Source: Lacinutrix sp. Bg11-31
Lineage (GTDB): Bacteria; Bacteroidota; Bacteroidia; Flavobacteriales; Flavobacteriaceae
DNA: 64,000 bases
Reading direction: 5' to 3'
NCBI RefSeq assembly: GCF_002831665.1
Contig: NZ_CP025118.1
Coordinates: forward strand, 3,601,001 to 3,665,000
In this document: in pieces, positions 54,379 through 64,000 of the stretch
Position numbering within the stretch: the stretch's first letter is position 1
Layout of the letters: every line of letters begins with the position of its first letter
The notes under the pieces: generated by a model
Seen by the model: only the letters and a program-made list of their open reading frames with translations
Told to the model about the DNA's origin: nothing
The model's database searches: none
Position numbers and translations under genes: made by a program

Positions 54379-54531
54379 GGTTTTTAATGTTTAAAAGTTG
54401 TTTTGTAGTTAGTTTATAATATAGGAAGTATTAAAGTTAACATTTTTAATATGAAAAATAACTAAAATTGTGTGAATAGCCTGATTGTGTGTTTTTTAGG
54501 TAGGTTGTTTTATATAGTTGGTAAATAGTGG

Positions 54532-56970
54532 TTAATTAATCTCGTACAATAAAATACTATTACTATTACCTTTAGTAACAAACTCTAAAGACTTATCTCT
54601 GTCAATATTATCTAATTCTATAGATGAATTTCCATACACAGGAAAATTTTCGATAAGTTTTGCTTGGCTATCAAATAGTAGTACTTTTTGCGATTGTAAA
54701 TCGGTTACAGAAATATAGATTTTATCCTTTATATAAAATATCTTTACAGGAGAGTAATTACCTAAATCTAACTCTAATGTTTCACTTTTTATGTTAAGAA
54801 TATTTTCGTTTTGAGAAGCTAAAGTCTTAGTGGTAGCCGCTAAATGATGGTTTTCTGTTAAATTATATGGTTTAGTGTTAACCTTTCCTTTCTGGTCGAT
54901 ACTAATTATTTTGCCATCTGCAGTTGTAGTTGTAAAGGTGCTGTTATAGCTAAAAACAGGTTCGTTAGATAGCTCTAAATTAGAATCTAGTTTTATTCTA
55001 GTTTGCCCTCTTCTATTTAGAATATTAAGTTTCTTATCTGTTTTAATAAGTATGTAGTCCTTGTTGCCTATTCTAATATGTTGCGGCTGATGGTTAATTG
55101 TATTCTTGGCCGAAGAAAATTTAAAACCCTTAACCGTTTTTCCTTTGGCATCGTATAGCAACACATTCTTACCTTGTGTTACAAAAAGACGATAGTTTTT
55201 CCTTTTATCGTAATCAAAAACAGAAAGAGGTTGTGTAATTTTATCATTAAACTTTAGAGGATAGCCAGTAACATCTCTTCCTGTTCTATCTAGTAAATAA
55301 ACGCGGTTTGGTGTAGCAAACACGAATTGTAATCTTCCATTTTTGTAAATATCTAGTTGTTCTATCTTACCTAGAACAGGACCATTAAGTTGTTTCTTCC
55401 ACAGTATGTTGCCAATATTCGAAATTAAATACAACTTGTTATTTATATCTTGAACTATAATCTCTTTTTGTTTTGTTCTATGGTTGGTTACAAATTGTGG
55501 ATTGTTTAACAAATCTGCATCTAGGCTAATATTTAATAATTCTGTAACAGCATTAGGTTCAATTTTTACTTTGTTCTTTTTAATAGCACCATGAAGGTGT
55601 GCGTAATGTGTATCGTAAACAAATTGCAATGCCGAAATTTTATAATCTTTAAAAGTACTTTCTAAATGAGTGTCTAAATTTAAATCTAGTAAATCTTTAA
55701 GCTTGTCATTACTTAAAATTTGCAAGATTGAAGATTCGTTACTAAGGTCTTTGGTTATATTCTTATAATAATCGCGACTGCTTAAAGTTGTTTTGTTTAA
55801 GTAATTGGCAATAATGTTTTCTAGCGTTTCTGTGTTTTTTGCAAAAATAAAAAACTGATCTATTGTACAATAGTATTTAGCTTCGCTATAATTTATTAAA
55901 GGATAGAAAGTGGTTTCAAATAATTCAGGTTTACTAAAATCGTAAATAGGAACTTGTCTAAAGTTCTCCACCTCATTGTGTTCGCTAACAAGATTGTCTT
56001 TAGTAGAAATAACATCAATAGAGTTTAAAACAATGGCTTGGTTTTCTCCTGTATATATTGTGCCAATTTCAATAATATTATCGAATAAGTTAGTAGTTGT
56101 TGTGCTATCCTCTTTTTTATTGAAAGTATCTAAATTACTTTTAAAGGACTTAAAATCATTAAAAGTGAAGCTCAAAAAACCATCAGAATTATTTGGAGTA
56201 ATTTTAGCTAATTCGTTTTCCTGCGGAACTGTGTTTTTAAAAATATTAATTAACTTTTTAGAGGAATCTAATGCTTTGGTAATTCCATTAAAAAGTATTT
56301 CGTCTTGAGAAATAACGGCATCAATAGAAGTGTAATCACTAAAGTCTTTAAAAGGAAGAGCTTCCGAATTGAAAAAGGATTGTATTAAATTATCATTCGT
56401 GTTACCTAAAATTATCGAAACGGTATTGTCGTTGTTTATAGTATTAATAATTTTCTGGCGTTCTTCATTTTTACTCTTTTTAGTTAAAACAGTTTCTAAA
56501 AGTGTTTTATTAGAAGCTGCAATAGCAATACTGTCTTTAAAAGTAGTATACAGTATTTCGTTATTAAGCGTTATTTTTTGTGCAGGTTTATTTGCAATCT
56601 GTAAAGATTCAATTTTATAATTAGGTAAAGAATCTACAGAGAAAAGATTGTCAACTTGCTTTGTAGAAATTGTAAACTGAAGGCTGTCGTTCTTATCTTT
56701 TAAAAAAGAAAGTACAACTGGGTTTTCGGTGTTTATATGCTCTAAGTAATTTAGTTTTTTTGAAATACTTTTATAGGCTGAAGAAGGCATAATGCCATTA
56801 ATAAAGGCGTTATTATTAATATTGGTTTCTAAACTTTCAGTATCGTTTATAGTCACAATAATTGAAGCATCATCAGGAACAAAATCGTAAATAGATGCTT
56901 TTTTAAAGCTGTTACTATTACAGCTAAATAATAAAGTTAATAGGATTAATATTAGATAAATACGCTTCAT
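54532..56970 (-). CDS. Large lipoprotein with propeller-like C-terminal half, unknown
   Basis: The ATG chosen gives KRIYLILILLTLLFSC, a clean lipobox; a start 30 nt upstream adds non-signal residues. Residues 20-500 have a repetitive alpha/beta layout beginning YDFVPDDASIIVTINDTESL, similar to proteins of DUF3352 type (by eye). About 510-812 look like a beta-propeller with repeated strands (YRLFVTQGKNVLLYDAKGKTV; YILIKTDKKLNILNRRG). It follows rnhB by 32 nt. No catalytic motif. Possible role in binding or envelope maintenance; not shown. Confidence 0.68.
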   Translation of the reverse strand: MKRIYLILILLTLLFSCNSNSFKKASIYDFVPDDASIIVTINDTESLETNINNNAFINGIMPSSAYKSISKKLNYLEHINTENPVVLSFLKDKNDSLQFTISTKQVDNLFSVDSLPNYKIESLQIANKPAQKITLNNEILYTTFKDSIAIAASNKTLLETVLTKKSKNEERQKIINTINNDNTVSIILGNTNDNLIQSFFNSEALPFKDFSDYTSIDAVISQDEILFNGITKALDSSKKLINIFKNTVPQENELAKITPNNSDGFLSFTFNDFKSFKSNLDTFNKKEDSTTTTNLFDNIIEIGTIYTGENQAIVLNSIDVISTKDNLVSEHNEVENFRQVPIYDFSKPELFETTFYPLINYSEAKYYCTIDQFFIFAKNTETLENIIANYLNKTTLSSRDYYKNITKDLSNESSILQILSNDKLKDLLDLNLDTHLESTFKDYKISALQFVYDTHYAHLHGAIKKNKVKIEPNAVTELLNISLDADLLNNPQFVTNHRTKQKEIIVQDINNKLYLISNIGNILWKKQLNGPVLGKIEQLDIYKNGRLQFVFATPNRVYLLDRTGRDVTGYPLKFNDKITQPLSVFDYDKRKNYRLFVTQGKNVLLYDAKGKTVKGFKFSSAKNTINHQPQHIRIGNKDYILIKTDKKLNILNRRGQTRIKLDSNLELSNEPVFSYNSTFTTTTADGKIISIDQKGKVNTKPYNLTENHHLAATTKTLASQNENILNIKSETLELDLGNYSPVKIFYIKDKIYISVTDLQSQKVLLFDSQAKLIENFPVYGNSSIELDNIDRDKSLEFVTKGNSNSILLYEIN

Positions 56971-57002
56971 TATATAATTAAGGGATTTTTGCACATTCAA
57001 AA

Positions 57003-57602
57003 TTACAATTCTAATTTTAATTGTTCGGGTAAAAGTCTAAAGCTTTTTCTGTGGTATTTAGTAGCACCATGTTTTCTAATAGCTTCTCTATGTTCTTTAG
57101 TTGGGTAACCTTTGTTTTTTTTCCAATTATACATTGGGAATTCTTCATGGATTTTACACATGTATGCATCGCGATATGTTTTTGCTAATACCGAAGCAGC
57201 TGCAATACTGGAATATTTACTATCTCCTTTTATTATAGTCTCAAATGGAATATCATTTAAAGGTTTAAACCTATTACCATCAACAATTATAAATTCAGGA
57301 GTAGGATCTAATTTTAATATTGAACGTTGCATAGCTAAAATTGAAGCATTAAGGATGTTTATTTCATCAATCTCTTCTTCAAAAACATGAGTGAACGCAA
57401 ACGAAACGGCTTTATCTTCTATAATAGGTTTCAAGAAATCGCGTTTAGTTTCAGAAAGTTGCTTAGAGTCATTAAGAATTTTGTTCTTAAAGTTTTTGGG
57501 TAAAATTACTGCAGCAGCAGTAACAGGTCCAGCAAGGCAACCTCTGCCAGCTTCGTCAGTTCCACATTCTAGTTTGAATTTCGAAAATTTTAATTTTAGC
57601 AT
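57003..57602 (-). CDS. rnhB: Ribonuclease HII
   Basis: A 199-residue enzyme that nicks RNA in RNA-DNA hybrids. The acidic active site is visible: [20 protein letters not shown] (Asp and Glu), IIVDGNRF (Asp) and the later [17 protein letters not shown]. Length and motifs are typical. It is followed by the large lipoprotein gene on the same strand. Confidence 0.96.
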   Translation of the reverse strand: MLKLKFSKFKLECGTDEAGRGCLAGPVTAAAVILPKNFKNKILNDSKQLSETKRDFLKPIIEDKAVSFAFTHVFEEEIDEINILNASILAMQRSILKLDPTPEFIIVDGNRFKPLNDIPFETIIKGDSKYSSIAAASVLAKTYRDAYMCKIHEEFPMYNWKKNKGYPTKEHREAIRKHGATKYHRKSFRLLPEQLKLEL

Positions 57603-57812
57603 TTTAAAAGTTTAAACAAGTTCATTTATAATATTCTTAACAAAAAACAGTATAATTAATTGTAATATTATCATTCATTTTCAAGTTTCTTTAATATACT
57701 TAAGCGTTTCTATGTTTATTTACCAAACAGATTGAGATATTTCATATTTTTGGCAAAACTTTAAATTTTAACCTCCTCATTGTATTGCAAGGTTAAAAAT
57801 AGATATCATTTA

Positions 57813-59783
57813 ATGAATAAAATAATTTTTACACTTTTTTTAATATGTTTCGTTAGCATAAGCTATGCTCAAACAGAACCAAAACCAGGGAGAATAGATA
57901 AGACTTCAAAGAGTTTTTCTAATACTAAAAATAGTGATAGTCTTTCCAGAGGAGCTTCCAAAAACACAAGTAAAAAGAAGATAGAAGCGAAAATTACCGA
58001 CTACCTAATTATATCTCATAAAAACGATACTACTTATGTAGATACTACACTTACAATCCAAAAAGAATACAAATACAATTACCTTAGAAAAGACGAATTT
58101 AATTTAATGCCTTTCTCTAATATTGGGCAAACATATAATACATTAAGTGAAGATTTTCAAAGCATCTCATTAATGCCAGAATTTGGAGCAAAGGCAAGGC
58201 ATTTCAATTACATGGAAATTGAGGATATTTACTATTATCATGTCCCAACACCTTTAACAGAGTTAATGTATAAATCGGCTTTCGAACAAGGCCAATTGTT
58301 AGATGCTCTTTTTACGGTTAATACATCAAAGCAGTTTAATTTTTCTATAGCCTACAAAGGCATGCGTTCTTTAGGTAATTACCAACATATTTTAACAAGT
58401 ACAGGTAATTTTAGATTAACCACAAGCTATAAAACTAAAAACAAAAAGTATGTAGCAAACTTGCATTTTGTATCTCAAGACCTTTTTAATGAAGAGAATG
58501 GAGGTTTAACAGATGAAAGTGTAACTTTTTTCGAATCTGGAGAAAAAGATTTTGATGATAGAGCAGTGTTAGAAGTAAACTTTGAAGATGCAGAAAGCAC
58601 ATTAAGAGGAAAAAGGTTTTATATAAACCATAAATATAATGTAATTAGTAAGTCAGATTCTTTAACAAGTAACAATTTAAACGTTACACACATCATGTCT
58701 TTAAAAGACAAAAACTATCTCTTCGAGCAAGATATTCAAAACGATATTTTCGGATCTAGTTTTAAAACGGAAAACCTTAGAGATCAATTCTCTTTAGAAG
58801 AATTGAGTAATCAATTACAATTAAATTATTCGAATAATATTATAGGAAACGTGCAGTTCAACGCAAGTCATACAAACTATAACTATGGTTATGATAAACT
58901 GGTTGTCTTAGACGGAAGCACAATAACCAATAGGCTAAAAGGAGATATTCTGGCCCTAGGAGGAAAGTATAATAAGCAAATTAAGGGCTTCAATTTTCAA
59001 GGAGAATTAGGAGTCAACGTATCTGGAGACTTTGGAGGGAGTTTTTTAAAAGCATCGGCATCCTATAAATTAAACAACGATTTAAGCGCCTCAGCTCAAA
59101 TCAATCATAATACTTCAGCTCCCAATTATAACACGCAATTATATCAAAGTGATTATATTAACTACAATTGGAAAAATGAATTTAATACGGTAAAAACTCA
59201 ACAGTTATCCTTTAATATTAAATCTCAAAAAATCGCCAACATTTCCTTAGATTTAACAACAATAAACGATTATGTTTATTTTGGATTAGACGAAACAACA
59301 AAGCTTGTAAAGCCATTTCAAAACGACAAATCAATAACCTACCTTAGGCTAAAAGCAAATAAAGAAATAAAATACAGAAACTTTGCGCTTAATAATACAG
59401 TAATGTATCAAAACGTAAAAGACGAAAACCAGGTTTTTAACGTGCCAGAAATAATAACACGTAACACGTTATATTATTCTAATCATTTGTTTAAAAAAGC
59501 AATGTACCTCCAAACCGGTATCACATTCAATTACTTCACCGCGTATAGCATGAATGGCTATGATCCAGTCTTAGCAGAGTTTTACACGCAGAATGAACAA
59601 GAGTATGGAGGTTTTCCAAGATTAGATTTTTTCGTAAACGCAAAAATTCGTCAAACAAGAATCTACATAAAAGCCGAACACTTTAACGCAGCCTTCACTG
59701 GTCATGATTATTTTTCAGCACCCAATACACCATTTAGAGATTTCAAAGTGCGTTTTGGCTTAGTTTGGAATTTCTTCCTTTAA
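57813..59783 (+). CDS. Putative outer-membrane porin (PF14121-like)
   Basis: A 656-residue secreted protein from the ATG at 57813 (MNKIIFTLFLICFVSISYAQ); a TTG 33 nt upstream is less likely. After a Ser/Lys-rich linker come alternating strand segments through to a terminal aromatic end (FKVRFGLVWNFFL), as in outer-membrane barrels. YLRKDEFNLMPFSNIGQTYNTL and TPLTELMYKSAFEQGQLLDALF are typical of the Bacteroidota putative-porin family. The gene stands alone next to the rRNA operon. Confidence 0.82.
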   Translation: MNKIIFTLFLICFVSISYAQTEPKPGRIDKTSKSFSNTKNSDSLSRGASKNTSKKKIEAKITDYLIISHKNDTTYVDTTLTIQKEYKYNYLRKDEFNLMPFSNIGQTYNTLSEDFQSISLMPEFGAKARHFNYMEIEDIYYYHVPTPLTELMYKSAFEQGQLLDALFTVNTSKQFNFSIAYKGMRSLGNYQHILTSTGNFRLTTSYKTKNKKYVANLHFVSQDLFNEENGGLTDESVTFFESGEKDFDDRAVLEVNFEDAESTLRGKRFYINHKYNVISKSDSLTSNNLNVTHIMSLKDKNYLFEQDIQNDIFGSSFKTENLRDQFSLEELSNQLQLNYSNNIIGNVQFNASHTNYNYGYDKLVVLDGSTITNRLKGDILALGGKYNKQIKGFNFQGELGVNVSGDFGGSFLKASASYKLNNDLSASAQINHNTSAPNYNTQLYQSDYINYNWKNEFNTVKTQQLSFNIKSQKIANISLDLTTINDYVYFGLDETTKLVKPFQNDKSITYLRLKANKEIKYRNFALNNTVMYQNVKDENQVFNVPEIITRNTLYYSNHLFKKAMYLQTGITFNYFTAYSMNGYDPVLAEFYTQNEQEYGGFPRLDFFVNAKIRQTRIYIKAEHFNAAFTGHDYFSAPNTPFRDFKVRFGLVWNFFL

Positions 59784-59796
59784 TAGAATTTATTGG

Positions 59797-59870
59797 GCGT
59801 TACCTTTCAGGTCGGGCTTTCGGCAGTCGCTCTCTGCGAGGAGCTTCAACAAAACCTCAATCCCTAACGC
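59797..59870. repeat. Structured repeat-like element flanked by GCGTTA / TAACGC
   Basis: A 74-nt element bounded by a perfect 6-nt inverted pair, GCGTTA and TAACGC. Inside are two small hairpins (ACCT-ttc-AGGT and TCGC-tctct-GCGA). It is GC-richer than the surrounding DNA. Similar short elements ending in CCTAACGC occur between genes in flavobacteria, by recollection. It may be a dispersed repeat. Confidence 0.55.
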
Positions 59871-60195
59871 GGGTAAATAGCTATTGGCACGTTTAATCCC
59901 AATGTTTAGTACTCCAAAATATATGCGGTTATAATTCTATTCGTTCATCTGTACATTACAAAAATAATTATATGATCATTCTCAAGTACTAGAAGATAAA
60001 AACAATAAAACGAAACAAATAATAAGGTGTTAAACACCTAGTAGCGTAAAAGGATTTTATAAGAGTGAAATAGGGTATATATAATAAGGACAATCAAGAT
60101 AAAAATACAGCAAAAAAAATAGCACTACAACTAACTGATTAGAAGACTTTAAAACGCATTCCAAAAATTAAAACTAAAAAACATTAAAATAAAGC

Positions 60196-60225
60196 TTGTG
60201 TAAGTAAAAAACGGTTGTACATTTG
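60196..60225 (+). promoter_or_regulatory. rRNA promoter P1 (TTG-N19-TACATTTG)
   Basis: TTG (60196-60198), 19 nt, then TACATTTG (60218-60225), matching the Bacteroidota consensus. It is followed by CAGCCGCTTA, shared with P2. Confidence 0.7.
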
Positions 60226-60318
60226 CAGCCGCTTAGCGCCGCAGTCAAAACGATAAGGTAAAAAGCGAAGTTCCTAAACAAGACGAAAAATAAAAATATA
60301 AAAAACTTCAAAAAAAGC

Positions 60319-60348
60319 TTTTTATATTAAAAAAGGTTTGTATATTTG
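60319..60348 (+). promoter_or_regulatory. rRNA promoter P2 (TATATTTG)
   Basis: TATATTTG (60341-60348) with a TTTTT stretch at 60319-60323 instead of a clean TTG. It is followed by the same CAGCCGCTTA as P1. Confidence 0.6.
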
Positions 60349-60455
60349 CAGCCGCTTAAAACGTCAAAATTTAGAGCAAAAAAGTTCAGTGAAATTCAGT
60401 GTTTTTTTAGAGTGTTAAAGCTTTAATATTTTTTAAAAGAAAAACAAAAAAAACA

Positions 60456-60486
60456 TTGCACAGAAACAAAAAGGGTTTTACATTTG
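60456..60486 (+). promoter_or_regulatory. rRNA promoter P3 (TTG-N20-TACATTTG)
   Basis: TTG (60456-60458), 20 nt, then TACATTTG (60479-60486). CAGCCCGCTAA follows, a close relative of the P1 and P2 start region. It lies about 185 nt before the mature 16S. Confidence 0.7.
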
Positions 60487-60672
60487 CAGCCCGCTAAGTA
60501 ATTTACTTATTTAGCAAATTAAAAATAAGAATACAAGTTCATAAACATATTGAATTGACAGCGTAAGTTTATAACTGGAAACGGTTGTAAACAAACAAGA
60601 GAATAAACCATTCGAGTACTAATTTAATTTCTTTGGTTGTTAAGCATATTAGTGGAAACACTTAAAAATTTA

Positions 60673-62193
<1,521 letters not shown>

Positions 62194-62274
62194 CTAGAGA
62201 AAGACGACCAAGAATATTTATATGGAAAAAATTGTTTATTCTCCTGCTGTTAATTTAAATAAAACTTATAGTAG

Positions 62275-62348
62275 AGTCTCATAGCTCAGCTGGTTAGAGC
62301 GCTACACTGATAATGTAGAGGTCGGCAGTTCGAGTCTGCCTGAGACTA
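62275..62348 (+). tRNA. tRNA-Ile (GAT)
   Basis: A 74-nt tRNA in the 16S-23S spacer. The acceptor pair is AGTCTCA with TGAGACT, the anticodon loop is CTGATAA (GAT), and the T arm is GGCAGTTCGAGTCTGCC. CCA is not encoded. Confidence 0.97.
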
Positions 62349-62431
62349 CTAACTACTATAATAAAGGAAATTCTAGAAGTTGTCAATTCTAAATAATAAA
62401 ATTCTGAATGCAATATTCGGAATTTATAATT

Positions 62432-62505
62432 GGGGGATTAGCTCAGCTGGCTAGAGCGCCTGCCTTGCACGCAGGAGGTCATCGGTTCGACTCCGATATT
62501 CTCCA
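62432..62505 (+). tRNA. tRNA-Ala (TGC)
   Basis: A 74-nt tRNA. Acceptor GGGGGAT pairs with ATTCTCC (including two G-U pairs), anticodon loop CTTGCAC (TGC), T arm ATCGGTTCGACTCCGAT. CCA is not fully encoded (A then CAA). It lies 83 nt after tRNA-Ile. Confidence 0.97.
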
Positions 62506-62663
62506 CAATTCAGTTTTAGACTGAAAAACGTTCATTGACATATTGAAAAAAGATACATGAAATTAAAGATTTGAGATTCGTCTCAATGACAATAATATTA
62601 AATACTAATAGTTAGCCACGAGCGACTATTAGTAATGTAACTCATTAAAAAAGCAAATAGTAC

Positions 62664-64000
<1,337 letters not shown>

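Larger units (their letters stand above)
59784..60672 (+). other. Non-coding upstream region of the rRNA operon (889 nt)
   Basis: Holds no convincing protein gene. It contains a 74-nt structured repeat-like element near the porin, an A-rich stretch, then three tandem promoter-like boxes and the 16S leader. The GC content is low and codon structure is absent. Confidence 0.7.

Overview
The window looks like a piece of chromosome from a marine-type member of the Flavobacteriaceae (Bacteroidota). It is AT-rich and carries a SusC/SusD/SusE outer-membrane glycan system. Promoters fit the Bacteroidota consensus (TTG, about 19-21 nt, TAnnTTTG), and no purine-rich Shine-Dalgarno sites are obvious before the starts. 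There are many short secreted lipoproteins of flavobacterial type, and the ribosomal operon has the order 16S, tRNA-Ile, tRNA-Ala, 23S. The genus was not assigned from the 16S by eye.

Region 1 (1-21946) is an alpha-glucan (starch, glycogen or maltodextrin) utilisation locus. The minus-strand arm runs susC, susD, susE-like, secreted GH13 amylase (cut by the window start). The plus-strand arm runs LacI regulator, MFS sugar importer, beta-phosphoglucomutase, GH65 maltose phosphorylase, GH13, esterase/GH31 fusion, GH13, GH13. Polymer would be bound and cut at the surface, taken in by SusC/D, degraded in the periplasm by the GH13 and GH31 enzymes, imported as maltose, split by phosphate and channelled to glucose-6-phosphate. 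A LacI-type palindrome lies inside the spacer of the predicted susC promoter, which gives a simple repression switch. SusD carries an extra starch-binding-type module homologous to the two in SusE.

Region 2 (22-45 kb) is mostly housekeeping and short conserved flavobacterial genes: two secreted proteins, a small SNase-type nuclease, an orphan urocanase with a tiny Cys-rich protein, an operon ending in hemL, YiaA, a DUF2157/GDYXXLXY pair, an M49-like peptidase, a dihaem lipoprotein, lysS, a membrane EEP-family protein, a Pmp3-type peptide and lipB.

Region 3 (45-54.4 kb) is the most accessory-looking. It has an AAA+ ATPase with a nucleoid-associated-protein homologue and a 74-residue protein, and then a possible signalling module: ECF sigma factor, membrane TPR protein, and a convergent TPR-CHAT protease-like protein preceded by a lipoprotein gene. 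An intrinsic terminator ends exactly at the CHAT start codon. This is the best place to look for an undescribed system, but its function is not shown by sequence alone.

Region 4 (54.5-64 kb) holds a large lipoprotein, rnhB, a putative porin, a structured repeat-like element, three tandem rRNA promoters and the rRNA operon, which runs off the right edge inside 23S. No insertion sequence, prophage, CRISPR array or replication origin was seen.
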